This document shows, in pieces, positions 8,969 to 16,864 of a DNA stretch of 47,400 bases; the first letter of the stretch is position 1; each line of letters begins with the position of its first letter. The stretch is from JAGBWK01 sp964462445 (GTDB taxonomy: Bacteria; Bacteroidota; Bacteroidia; Bacteroidales; Muribaculaceae): contig CAYWXG010000015.1 of NCBI GenBank assembly GCA_964462445.1, positions 1 through 47,400 on the forward strand, read 5' to 3'. Under the pieces are notes generated by a model that made no database searches, was not told the origin of the DNA, and worked only from the letters and a program-made list of their open reading frames with translations. Both the position numbers and the translations under genes were made by a program.

Positions 8969-9586
8969 TTAGTGAGTTTTATAAGTAAATAAATCAAAGT
9001 ATTTAAATCCGAGCATTTCGAGAGTCATACGACTTATCTCTTGGTCGGTTTCGGTATTAAATCCGGGGATCAGAGGTAAACGAATTGTACAATCATCTTG
9101 TCGTCCAGCCTCTATAATAAGGCGAAGATTTTCCATAACCAAATTATTGTCCCGACAAGTATAGGCACGGTAAATTTTATTGTTCATATCCTTTATATCG
9201 ACAATCAGAGAGTCGACTACAGGGAGCAACTCTTCAATATTCGCAGTTGGCACATTGAGAGATGTTTCCAAATTAAGTTTCCAACCGGGTCCGCATAAAT
9301 TTCGAAACTCTCGGATAAATTGCGGCCGAAGAGAGGGCTCTCCCCCACCGAAAGTGACACCACCATTGGTCGCAAGGAAGTAAAGCTCGTCAATACGGGT
9401 CTCAGCATACAACTGTTCCGGTGTATATTCGCGAAAATATTGTCCATAATCCAACGACTGCGGGTTAAGACAATATTGGCAACAGAGCGGGCATCCGTGA
9501 AAAGCGACAAGAGTTGTCACGCCCTCTCCATCAATTGTAAGGCGATGACGCGCGATACCGATTATCTTTGCCAATTGCTTGTTCAT
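8969..9586 (-). CDS. Radical SAM glycyl-radical-activase-like protein (YjjW/PflA-like)
   Basis: The 205-residue protein has the radical SAM cluster motif CxxxCxxC as C32, C36 and C39 in GCPLCCQYC. The SAM-binding GGE region follows as TFGGGEPSL. The family activates glycyl-radical enzymes or makes radical-based modifications. It is shorter than PflA and has no extra ferredoxin insert, resembling minimal activases. No glycyl radical enzyme is adjacent. The downstream TonB-like gene begins 2 bases after its stop, which hints at a shared function. The true substrate is not evident. Confidence 0.82.
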   Translation of the reverse strand: MNKQLAKIIGIARHRLTIDGEGVTTLVAFHGCPLCCQYCLNPQSLDYGQYFREYTPEQLYAETRIDELYFLATNGGVTFGGGEPSLRPQFIREFRNLCGPGWKLNLETSLNVPTANIEELLPVVDSLIVDIKDMNNKIYRAYTCRDNNLVMENLRLIIEAGRQDDCTIRLPLIPGFNTETDQEISRMTLEMLGFKYFDLFTYKTH

Positions 9587-9675
9587 GCTTTAAGGTCTAT
9601 TGACCCAAAAATAGTGAATGTTTTGTAGATATGCAAAAATGAACTTAAGTAATTATTGATGTCCGATATTTTATT

Positions 9676-9706
9676 CAAAGATATTTGGTGGAGATTGAAT
9701 ATCAAT
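9676..9706 (-). promoter_or_regulatory. Promoter of the radical SAM - TonB operon
   Basis: On the minus strand, ATTG (9703-9706), 19 bp and TATCTTTG (9676-9683) form a near-consensus promoter, leaving a leader of about 80 bases. Confidence 0.6.
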
Positions 9707-9716
9707 AAATAATTGC

Positions 9717-9752
9717 AAAGGGCTGACTCCCATTTTGAGGAATCAGTCCTTT
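9717..9752. terminator. Hairpin, probable terminator
   Basis: An imperfect inverted repeat pairs AAAGGGCTGACTCC with GGAATCAGTCCTTT. It lies upstream of the radical SAM promoter and downstream of the gene at 10093-11499, so it may insulate the two. The T-rich run is moderate. Confidence 0.45.
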
Positions 9753-9931
9753 GTTTTGTTTCATCAAAATCTTTTATCAAGCACCAATAAAATACGTAAT
9801 ATGCATATTGATATTAGATTAATTATAAATTCAATGCCAATCTATATCAAACATGACTTTAATTATATTTAAGACACTACTTATGCTTTTAAACTGATAA
9901 TATTATGAGTCAATTAAAATATAGCACTCAT

Positions 9932-10115
9932 TTAGTAAGAATTTGCAAAGTAGATTATTAATGGAATTCCTTTCCCTCTCCCATTGTATTCAATTGACAT
10001 ATCACCTTTAAATAATACGCGTCCATCAGATAGAGATTTAGCGGATTCGAAGGAAAAGATTTTCCACAGGATTTTATCAAATATCGATAATACTATTTTT
10101 GAGGAAATTCTAAAT
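9932..10115 (-). pseudogene. Possible coding remnant
   Basis: On the minus strand a frame of about 60 codons without a start codon reads like real protein, for example ESAKSLSDGRVLFKGDMSIE, then YNGRGKGIPLIIYFANSY. It ends at 9932 and overlaps the 3' end of the neighbouring gene in another frame. It may be a decayed gene, or the original C-terminus of that neighbour lost by frameshift. No family is recognised. Confidence 0.35.
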
Positions 10116-11499
10116 TCTTAATCGCTTTAGACGTAACAGAATAACACTTCATGCCAGCATCCTCCTGTATAATTAACAACTCTAATTCGGGAATAAATGA
10201 ACACATATAATTTATATCTGAGTAGCATTTAAAGGATCGTTTTTGATTAAGTTGATCATATACTTTAACTTCTAACTCTTTTATTTCCGACAACTCTTCA
10301 GAGGCAACAACAAATTTATCTTTTAATTCAAAAGTAAAAATTTCGCCATCTTGAGTTATTTTTTTAACTTCACCAAATCTGGGTAATTTTCGTTCTGCCA
10401 CCACGCCAACACCTGATTTAAACCCAAATTCGTATTCTATCTGAAGTTTTGTGGTACTTATCAAGAATCCTGTCTGTACTGGTGCTACTTCGCATAATTT
10501 TGCTAATTTTTGCAGATTTTCTTCTCTTGCACTTGCAGAAATTAATCCGTAAACAAAATTAACATAACCCTCATTCCATTCATTACTAAGATAATTTATA
10601 TAACGTTCTATGTATGTCGTATTATTCCCTCCAGAGATTGCTTCCACTATAAAATTTTCACTATCTGATGAACTAATTTCATACTTCTTCGTCCAATTGT
10701 TTGCTACATCAAAAGATTCATACTTATTCACAATTGTGCTTCTGAACGAATTATCATTAAAAAACAACTTTTTTCTCGAAATCTCGCCATTTACATACTC
10801 ATATTGTGCATATCCTTGATATGCATAATTACGAATCGCCGATGTAGCTTTCACAAGATCGCCATATTCATTAAATTCTTGGGATAATTCAGGATACTTT
10901 TTATCAGTTTTCGAAATCAATCTATAAGAAGATGTTTCTAAGCAATTTGCAATCAATCGCCCATCATTGTTATAGATTGCAATAGAGATACTGTCTGGTT
11001 TTGAATAATTATATTTGTAAACTTTATATAGTTGTTTATCCCTATTGACGCCTTGTATATTGCCTTTTTGTAAATAAATTGATGATTTTATAGGTTTACC
11101 ATTATGATTATTGGGGAAATACTCATAGGTATATTTTTTATATTCATAATTTTTATTAGGCTCTGTTATGGTTTTTGAAACAAGATAACCTAAACTGTCA
11201 TATTCATACTCGTAAATATATTTTCTTAATTCCCTGTCTTCTATTATATTCTTGACAATCCGACAAGGTTTACCTTTAATGTAGTAATACTCAGAGAGCT
11301 CAGTTGGATTGTATGTCACTAATTCTCCGAATTCTTCACCTGTAGGACATGTCATTTCTACTATCGAAAATACCTTATCTTTGTCTTTTAATCGCTCAAA
11401 GTAGGGATAACCCTCGATAAAATCCTCAGAATAAGTTTGGCCTGATAAATTTAAAGTAACAGCTAAACATGCGATAAATAAAATTTTGTAGATTTTCAT
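10093..11499 (-). CDS. Secreted protein of unknown function
   Basis: The 468-residue product has a signal peptide (about 1-20, ending in LNLSGQ). The rest is rich in Tyr, Asn and Lys. Several segments resemble YD/RHS-like antiparallel strands, such as KYIYEYEYDSLGYLVSKTI, YEYKKYTYEYFP and LSQEFNEYGDLVKATS. This suggests a beta-rich exported protein that describes or binds a surface. No family is recognised with confidence. It is divergent from the kinase gene, across a 468-bp gap that contains the first 10-bp repeat array. A frame continuing past its stop (9932-10115) might be a lost C-terminus. Confidence 0.7.
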   Translation of the reverse strand: MKIYKILFIACLAVTLNLSGQTYSEDFIEGYPYFERLKDKDKVFSIVEMTCPTGEEFGELVTYNPTELSEYYYIKGKPCRIVKNIIEDRELRKYIYEYEYDSLGYLVSKTITEPNKNYEYKKYTYEYFPNNHNGKPIKSSIYLQKGNIQGVNRDKQLYKVYKYNYSKPDSISIAIYNNDGRLIANCLETSSYRLISKTDKKYPELSQEFNEYGDLVKATSAIRNYAYQGYAQYEYVNGEISRKKLFFNDNSFRSTIVNKYESFDVANNWTKKYEISSSDSENFIVEAISGGNNTTYIERYINYLSNEWNEGYVNFVYGLISASAREENLQKLAKLCEVAPVQTGFLISTTKLQIEYEFGFKSGVGVVAERKLPRFGEVKKITQDGEIFTFELKDKFVVASEELSEIKELEVKVYDQLNQKRSFKCYSDINYMCSFIPELELLIIQEDAGMKCYSVTSKAIKNLEFPQK

Positions 11500-11789
11500 A
11501 ATTGTATAATTTATATTATTAGTTCAATTAACTTAGCTACATATTAAAATGCTGTACCAGGAATTATTTGACACATTTTTGGCAGATGAATAATACTTTA
11601 AAATAAAAATTCTTTTAGAAAGTAAAATTAGTTTAACATCGTCAAGTCGCGAACTAATTGCCAACCTTTAAGATCTCAATCCTGGCACAACTTTTTCAAA
11701 CCACACTTCATATTTTTTGTAATACCATTGTATAAATATTAAAGTTCTCTGTTTTGGCAAATTTACGACGGAAATAGAGTCGAGAAAAA

Positions 11790-11829
11790 TGTCAAATTAC
11801 ATCAAAGCATATCAAATTATATCAAACTG
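11790..11829. repeat. Phased 10-bp repeat array, copy 1 (possible operator)
   Basis: Four head-to-tail decamers with no spacer: TGTCAAATTA, CATCAAAGCA, TATCAAATTA and TATCAAACTG. Each TCAA core is exactly 10 bp from the next, about one helical turn, so all would face the same side of the DNA. A closely matching array lies at 14661-14710. The array sits in the divergent promoter of the kinase and the secreted-protein gene. Confidence 0.7.
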
Positions 11830-11955
11830 AAGTTTTGAGTGAAATTTGCAAAATTCTATTAAATCCAATCATACTAAGTTAATAGTACCATCCATAATCC
11901 GCGTTAATTTCTACAATCAAATCCGACCGGCTTTCTCTAATTTAAGTAAAGTTAT

Positions 11956-11963
11956 TAACTTTG
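11956..11963 (+). promoter_or_regulatory. -7 element of the kinase gene
   Basis: TAACTTTG matches TAnnTTTG and lies 4 bases before the ATG at 11968. The transcript could start at or very near the start codon. The -33 region is weak. Confidence 0.5.
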
Positions 11964-11967
11964 CCAT

Positions 11968-13422
11968 ATGGAAAATTTTGAAAGTGACATATCTCAAATT
12001 ATAGACAGAAGCGAAAATAACACTTTCATCGCCCAAAGTTATACCGATATAAAGCCGTTACATCGCTCCTCGAAAGGTGCTTTCGAACTTTTCCGTGCTA
12101 ACCATTTTGGGAAATGGGTAGTATTAAAAGCGCTTAAAGAGGATTATCGCAGTGATCCATTTTTTGAAACGATTCTACAAAAGGAATTCCGCCTTGGTCA
12201 TCAAATTTCCCATAAAGGTATAGTAGAGACTATTGATTATATCAATCTTCCACAAATTGGCAATGCCATAGTCCTTGAATACATCAATGGTGCGACTCTT
12301 CGTGAATATATAGAAGAGAACGCGCCTCTATCGGTTGACGAGTGTAAACGAATTGTAAATGAGACACTCGATGCAGTAGGGCATCTCCACATCAACAAGG
12401 TAATTCATCGCGACCTAAAGCCCGAGAATATTATGATAGAACGCAACACCGGGACTGTCAAGATTATTGATTTGGGCTGCGCTGATGCATCTGACTACAA
12501 TGTAATAAAAGGGCCTGCCGGCACACGACATTATGCTGCGCCAGAACAACTCATAACAGGGGGTAAAATTGATGTAAGGGCCGATATATATGCAATAGGT
12601 AAAATAATTCTCGATATCGTGAGCGTGACCAATATTAAATGGCGCAAAGCGATAAAGATTGCCAAGAAATGCACTGAAGAGAACCCAACGGACCGTTATA
12701 GCTCAGTAGCAGAATTACTTCGTGCGCTAAATAAGACCCCTAAACGGCAGAATATCATATTTGCAGCTGCAGCTATCATTACTATTATTATCGCATCTGT
12801 TATAATATTCCGGAGAGGACAAGATGCACCCGTTTCTACTCCAATATCGACACAATTAGGAAATATTGACACAATCTATGTCGCCCCAACTCGCACTAAT
12901 CAAGAAATCGCTGATAGTATCTGTAACTCTAAAGCTATTATAAAAAATGAAGAATTAGATGCGAAACATAATTCGACCGACCCTCAATTAGAGCACACCG
13001 ACAATATTAATGATAAGGCAAAATATATTGCTCCTACTCGAACTAATCAAGAAATTGCTGATAGCATATATAATTCGAAAGCTACTATAATAAAAGAAGA
13101 ATTGGATGCGAAACTTAATGTGGCATATACACAATTAGAACACGCCGACAATGTTTATGATATGGCAAAATTTGAGCCTCAAATAGATGATTTGTTCCCC
13201 GGTTTTATAGACAGTACTCACAATGAACTCTCCCAATATTCAACAGGAGAAATTTTGGAAAGTTATATCTCTAACCTAAACAAGCAATTTTATGAAATAA
13301 GATATAATTACAGAATAACTCACATGAGAACACACCTGAAAAACTTATTTTATAATCTTGGCGACAGTGCCGGTTTTAAAACATTTGACGAACGATTTCT
13401 AACTAAACAAGGTTATAAATAA
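11968..13422 (+). CDS. Membrane-anchored Ser/Thr protein kinase with duplicated extracytoplasmic segment
   Basis: The N-terminal ~250 residues are a Hanks-type kinase. The ATP-anchoring lysine is in WVVLKALK, the catalytic loop is HRDLKPENIM, the magnesium loop is IDLGCAD (DLG in place of DFG), and YAAPEQL is the APE region. The glycine-rich loop is degenerate (HRSSKGAFELFRA), yet all catalytic residues remain, so activity is expected. One transmembrane helix follows (about 264-284). The C-terminal part, presumably periplasmic, contains two near-identical 49-residue units with APTRTNQEIADSI and EELDAK, then a unique tail. Such a tail often senses a ligand or envelope state. The gene ends at a strong terminator and is flanked by the repeat arrays. 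Confidence 0.9.
   Translation: MENFESDISQIIDRSENNTFIAQSYTDIKPLHRSSKGAFELFRANHFGKWVVLKALKEDYRSDPFFETILQKEFRLGHQISHKGIVETIDYINLPQIGNAIVLEYINGATLREYIEENAPLSVDECKRIVNETLDAVGHLHINKVIHRDLKPENIMIERNTGTVKIIDLGCADASDYNVIKGPAGTRHYAAPEQLITGGKIDVRADIYAIGKIILDIVSVTNIKWRKAIKIAKKCTEENPTDRYSSVAELLRALNKTPKRQNIIFAAAAIITIIIASVIIFRRGQDAPVSTPISTQLGNIDTIYVAPTRTNQEIADSICNSKAIIKNEELDAKHNSTDPQLEHTDNINDKAKYIAPTRTNQEIADSIYNSKATIIKEELDAKLNVAYTQLEHADNVYDMAKFEPQIDDLFPGFIDSTHNELSQYSTGEILESYISNLNKQFYEIRYNYRITHMRTHLKNLFYNLGDSAGFKTFDERFLTKQGYK
12883..13176 (+). repeat. In-gene tandem duplication of 147 bp
   Basis: Two adjacent 147-bp units (12883-13029 and 13030-13176) encode 49-residue copies in the kinase tail. Identity is high at the start, with APTRTNQEIADSI in both copies, and falls toward the end. 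The length is an exact multiple of three, so the frame is kept. Confidence 0.85.
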
Positions 13423-13460
13423 AGCAATCCCGGTGACATTGTTGTCACCGGGATTGCTTT
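13421..13460. terminator. Strong bidirectional terminator
   Basis: An 18-bp perfect inverted repeat, with arms starting AAAGCAATCC and ending GGATTGCTTT, has a 4-base loop. It overlaps the last base pair of the kinase stop and serves the convergent zinc-ribbon gene ending at 13477. Confidence 0.9.
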
Positions 13461-13476
13461 GTTATTAGGAATTATT

Positions 13477-14592
13477 TTAATCTGCAAAAGCATCCTCACC
13501 ATAATAGGCATGCCAGTCAATAAGGTCTCGAAATTTATTCTTATCATTTTCGGAAAAGAAATATAGTGGTAGAGTAATGCGGTCGCTCCTAAATGCATGA
13601 CTATATTCAATCCCATTGGAATCAAGCACAGTTTCATTAAATAATTCAAACTTAGCACCATACCAATTATCGACAAATATTTCTGCATTATTATTATCTG
13701 CACAAATGAAATACTTTGCATTGGATGTATCTTCTTTAAAATAAAAATATCCAACCAATGTTCCCGGATTTTCAAACAAACAGAAGACGACAGGATAATC
13801 TGCAATTTTGGCAGAGATAGTAGACTCAATTTTAGGCTCTTCAATTTCAAATTTCTCAACCAAAGTGCCATTAAAATCATATATATTACGACGAGTCGAA
13901 TATTTATCATGTGCGCTACATGAGCCTTCGTAATATAAGATATACTCTTTAAGCACCAATGCTGTTTTATCATCATTAAATTTCGCGTCACCGTCCAATT
14001 CAAAACGTGATACAGAACCGGTTTTAAGATTATATTTAATAACCGAACAGATACTATTTCTTTCGCAAGAATTTCCAATAATTATCATCTCAGTATCATT
14101 TACGACAATATCCTCATAGGCAATATAAGCCTCTGCGAATTTCATTTGCAAAGTAATAGAATCAACCAATAAATCATATTTACAAATCATATTATATTTA
14201 TCATAGCTACCATCGCTACCATCATTTGTCAAATAGAAGATAGCTTTGAGATTTTCATTATTAAATTTAGCGATAACTGAGTCACCAAGAGCATTAATTA
14301 ACTTCACCGCTGCTGCAGTTTTTTCAATCATTTCAGATTTATCAATAATTTCGGCCGCGTCATCCTCCATTGGCTTATCACTACGATTAATCCAACATAG
14401 AGCTAAGCCAAGCAAATTGAAGATAAGCAGAACAATTATGATAATAATCCAAGGCTTTGCCTTTGAAGATTTCTCTTGAAGTGAATTAGCATCTATTGAC
14501 TGCTCATTTAACGATTTCCCACAATTACTACATTTAAGAGTTGTAGTTTTAATTTCTTGTCCACAATAAGGACACGTTTTTAAAGTTTCCAT
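13477..14592 (-). CDS. Zinc-ribbon membrane protein of unknown function
   Basis: The 371-residue protein starts with a short zinc ribbon of two CxxC pairs (CPYCGQEI and CSNCGKSL, residues 8-26). One strongly hydrophobic helix follows (about 49-68), then a ~290-residue extracytoplasmic domain. That domain is rich in acidic and aromatic residues and contains beta-propeller-like strands such as YDKYNMICKYDLLVD and SVIKYNLKTGSVSRFELD. No enzymatic motif was seen. Its topology (cytoplasmic zinc ribbon, helix, external domain) fits a sensor or scaffold. It converges on the kinase gene. Its promoter region, shared with the gene at 14766, carries the second 10-bp repeat array, so it is probably coregulated with the kinase. 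Confidence 0.75.
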   Translation of the reverse strand: METLKTCPYCGQEIKTTTLKCSNCGKSLNEQSIDANSLQEKSSKAKPWIIIIIVLLIFNLLGLALCWINRSDKPMEDDAAEIIDKSEMIEKTAAAVKLINALGDSVIAKFNNENLKAIFYLTNDGSDGSYDKYNMICKYDLLVDSITLQMKFAEAYIAYEDIVVNDTEMIIIGNSCERNSICSVIKYNLKTGSVSRFELDGDAKFNDDKTALVLKEYILYYEGSCSAHDKYSTRRNIYDFNGTLVEKFEIEEPKIESTISAKIADYPVVFCLFENPGTLVGYFYFKEDTSNAKYFICADNNNAEIFVDNWYGAKFELFNETVLDSNGIEYSHAFRSDRITLPLYFFSENDKNKFRDLIDWHAYYGEDAFAD

Positions 14593-14660
14593 AATTTAAT
14601 GATAAGTAAGAATGCCGCAAAGTTAATGAATTACGATAGAAATACTTTCAATTTTTGAAA

Positions 14661-14710
14661 TACCAAATCATGTCAATTCATATCAAATTAAGTCAATTTA
14701 TATCAAATTT
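14661..14710. repeat. Phased 10-bp repeat array, copy 2 (possible operator)
   Basis: Five contiguous decamers: TACCAAATCA, TGTCAATTCA, TATCAAATTA, AGTCAATTTA and TATCAAATTT. With the array at 11790-11829 they give a consensus of TRTCAAATTA. The array lies in the 173-bp divergent gap, about 31 bp upstream of the -7 element of the gene at 14766. Confidence 0.75.
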
Positions 14711-14741
14711 GAATTATCACTATTTTGTCAAAGATTTTGCT

Positions 14742-14749
14742 TAATTTTG
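14742..14749 (+). promoter_or_regulatory. -7 element of the gene at 14766
   Basis: TAATTTTG matches TAnnTTTG and lies 16 bases before the ATG. No -33 TTTG at the proper distance was found. This suits a promoter that needs an activator, and the decamer array ends about 31 bp upstream. Confidence 0.5.
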
Positions 14750-14765
14750 TAAATATATATAAGCA

Positions 14766-15353
14766 ATGACACAAGATAATTTTAACATAGAGCGCCTGAA
14801 AAACGATATTGAACGAAAACTCAATCGTTCAATTAAATCGCCTATAGATTTCAGTTTCTTATCTAATGAAATCAATAAAGCACTGAACGAGACACTAAGC
14901 GCTTCAACCTTACAGCGCATTTGGAATTATGTAGCTACTACGTCCACCCCACGTAATTCGACATTGTCTCTGTTATCTCGATTTCTCGGATATTCGGGAT
15001 GGGATAGTTATGTTGCAGATCTATTGCGCCGAAAAACTAATGAATCCGACTATGTCATTACCAAACTTATTCGCGCTATAGATTTACGCGAAGGAGATAT
15101 TCTTCGAATCGGTTGGTTGCCTAACCGAGAATGTATCATTCGCTATTCCGGTAACTTCTATTTCAAAGTCGTGTCATCAGTGAACTCAAAATTGCAAGTA
15201 GGAGACACATTTATGGCAATGTCGTTTAGTCTGGGAAATACACTTCACATCTCAAACCTTCGTGGTAAAGGTGATGCTACATACGACTATGAAGCCGGCA
15301 AAAAGAGTGGACTGACAACATTGGAACTTCTTCCGCCATATGAGCAATACTAA
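14766..15353 (+). CDS. Putative DNA-binding regulator (Bacteroidetes helix-turn-helix-like N-terminus)
   Basis: The 195-residue protein has an N-terminal half (about 1-100) of a type frequent in Bacteroidales. SASTLQRIWNYV resembles a recognition-helix region and is followed by TLSLLSRFLGYSGWDSYVAD. I read this as a helix-turn-helix-like domain by family resemblance. The C-terminal half is beta-rich (LREGDILRIGWLPNRECII and YFKVVSSVNSKLQVGD) and may be an effector or dimerisation domain. It lies next to the second decamer array, so it is the best candidate to bind the two arrays and control the kinase island. That role is inference. Confidence 0.65.
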   Translation: MTQDNFNIERLKNDIERKLNRSIKSPIDFSFLSNEINKALNETLSASTLQRIWNYVATTSTPRNSTLSLLSRFLGYSGWDSYVADLLRRKTNESDYVITKLIRAIDLREGDILRIGWLPNRECIIRYSGNFYFKVVSSVNSKLQVGDTFMAMSFSLGNTLHISNLRGKGDATYDYEAGKKSGLTTLELLPPYEQY

Positions 15354-15377
15354 ATTCTCTTATAATAGATAAAATAA

Positions 15378-15416
15378 TAAGTGCCGATTACAGACCATCA
15401 CTGTCTTCGGCACTTA
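15378..15416. terminator. Hairpin terminator between convergent genes
   Basis: TAAGTGCCGA (15378-15387) pairs with TCGGCACTTA (15407-15416). It lies between the plus-strand regulator gene and the end of the minus-strand his operon, with A/T-rich flanks on both sides. Confidence 0.65.
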
Positions 15417-15477
15417 AAGTTTATTTGAAGTAATCCTATAACACTCTAAATTTATGGATTACATCTGTTCTACGATT

Positions 15478-16077
15478 TTAGCTGTGACGTTGGAGGAGTT
15501 CTCGCTCGATTTCGGGGAGGGAGACATTCATTTGTTCCAATAGTACCAATAAATGGTAAATCAAATCGGAAGCTTCGTAGATGAAACGGTCGCGATTACC
15601 ATCGACTGCTTCTATCGTTGATTCAACCGCCTCTTCTCCAACTTTTTGAGCAATTTTCTTAACTCCCTTTATAAATAGCTTTGTAGTGTAGGAATTTTCG
15701 GGCATTTCTGCATGACGACGTTCTATCAAATTAGATAAAGAGCGAATAAAGCCTTCCTCTGCCGGAGTGTCAAAGCAAGCTTCAGTGCCTCGATGACAAG
15801 TTGGCCCAACAGGAATTGCTTTTATCAGCAGAGTATCATTGTCGCAATCGGAATACATCTCCTTTACATCAAGGAAATTGCCTGAGGTCTCCCCTTTTGT
15901 CCACAAGGCGTTGCGAGTGCGACTAAAGAAGGTTACTCTTCCTTCTGCTTTAGTTTTTTCAAACGCCTCGCAGTTCATATAACCGAGCATCAACACTTTT
16001 AATGTCACTGCATGTTGAATAATTACAGGTAGCAAGCCATCGGCACATTTATCGAGTTTGAAGTCGTTGAAATTCAT
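15478..16077 (-). CDS. hisIE: Bifunctional phosphoribosyl-AMP cyclohydrolase / phosphoribosyl-ATP pyrophosphatase
   Basis: This enzyme performs steps 2 and 3 of histidine synthesis, hydrolysing PR-ATP to PR-AMP and opening the purine ring. The cyclohydrolase half (1-~105) has FFSRTRNALWTKGETSGN, the acidic metal site SDCDNDTLL and PTCHRGTEACF. The pyrophosphatase half (~110-199) has KVGEEAVESTIEA and EASDLIYHLLVLL. The 199-residue length is normal for the fused enzyme. It is the last gene of the operon, 28 bases after hisF. Confidence 0.97.
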   Translation of the reverse strand: MNFNDFKLDKCADGLLPVIIQHAVTLKVLMLGYMNCEAFEKTKAEGRVTFFSRTRNALWTKGETSGNFLDVKEMYSDCDNDTLLIKAIPVGPTCHRGTEACFDTPAEEGFIRSLSNLIERRHAEMPENSYTTKLFIKGVKKIAQKVGEEAVESTIEAVDGNRDRFIYEASDLIYHLLVLLEQMNVSLPEIERELLQRHS

Positions 16078-16105
16078 GTTATGTCCTTAATTTTGAAGTG
16101 TTGAT

Positions 16106-16864
16106 TTATAATCTTACAGGAATATTTTTTTTAGCGAGTTGGCGTTTAAGAGCATCAATTGAAATTTCTCCATAATGGAAAATGCTTGCAGCAAGAGCTG
16201 CGTCAGCTCTACCATCAATAAGCACATTTGCAATATCATTCACACTGCCTGCACCCCCGGAAGCAATCACCGGGATATCAAGAGATGATGCAAGTGCAGC
16301 ATAAGTTTGGCAAGGGTAACCGGAGCGTGTACCGTCGTGGTCCATAGATGTAAAGAGAATTTCTCCTGCGCCGAGTTGCTCAACCCTTTTAGCCCAACCA
16401 AACAGCTCTATATCCGTCAGTTTAGAACCGCCATGAGTAGTAATACGCCATGAGCCGTCGGCAATAGTGCGAGCATCAATTGCCACAACCACAAATTGGC
16501 TGCCATATTTAGATGCAATATCACTAATAAGTTGGGGGTTAGCGACAGCTGCCGAATTTATAGTTATCTTATCAGCACCCGCATCAAGCAAAGTAGCCGC
16601 ATCATCAAGTGAAGAAATACCTCCACCAACTGTAAATGGGATATTGACACGGTCTGCTACCCTTTCAACCAACTTAGTAAAAGTTGATCTACGCTCTTTT
16701 GATGCAGTTATATCAAGATATACTAATTCGTCGGCACCTTCAGCCGCGTATCGTGCGCCAAGTTCTACCGGATCACCAACATCTGTAAGCCCCTCGAAAT
16801 TAACACCTTTAACAGTGCGACCATCCTTTACATCAAGACAGGGAATTATACGTTTTGCTAACAT
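16106..16864 (-). CDS. hisF: Imidazole glycerol phosphate synthase, cyclase subunit HisF
   Basis: HisF uses ammonia delivered by HisH to convert PRFAR to imidazole-glycerol phosphate and AICAR. The 252-residue (beta/alpha)8 barrel shows both catalytic aspartates, in PCLDVKDGRTVKGVNF (Asp11) and FTSMDHDGTRSGY (Asp131 region). The phosphate-binding loops FTVGGGI and VIASGGAG are present. It overlaps the end of hisA by 7 bases, suggesting translational coupling. Confidence 0.98.
   Translation of the reverse strand: MLAKRIIPCLDVKDGRTVKGVNFEGLTDVGDPVELGARYAAEGADELVYLDITASKERRSTFTKLVERVADRVNIPFTVGGGISSLDDAATLLDAGADKITINSAAVANPQLISDIASKYGSQFVVVAIDARTIADGSWRITTHGGSKLTDIELFGWAKRVEQLGAGEILFTSMDHDGTRSGYPCQTYAALASSLDIPVIASGGAGSVNDIANVLIDGRADAALAASIFHYGEISIDALKRQLAKKNIPVRL

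Larger units (their letters stand above)
11500..11967. other. Divergent intergenic region with repeat array
   Basis: This 468-bp gap separates the secreted-protein gene (minus) from the kinase (plus). It contains four 10-bp phased repeats (11790-11829) and, at its right end, a -7 element 4 bases before the kinase ATG. A weak inverted pair (ACCAGGA near 11551, TCCTGGC near 11680) was also seen. Nothing else was recognised. Confidence 0.6.

Noticed and set aside
13413..14078. 221-codon open frame on the minus strand
   Set aside because: It overlaps the zinc-ribbon gene in another frame. Its composition (Ile/Leu/Met-rich, no motifs) is that of a shadow frame.
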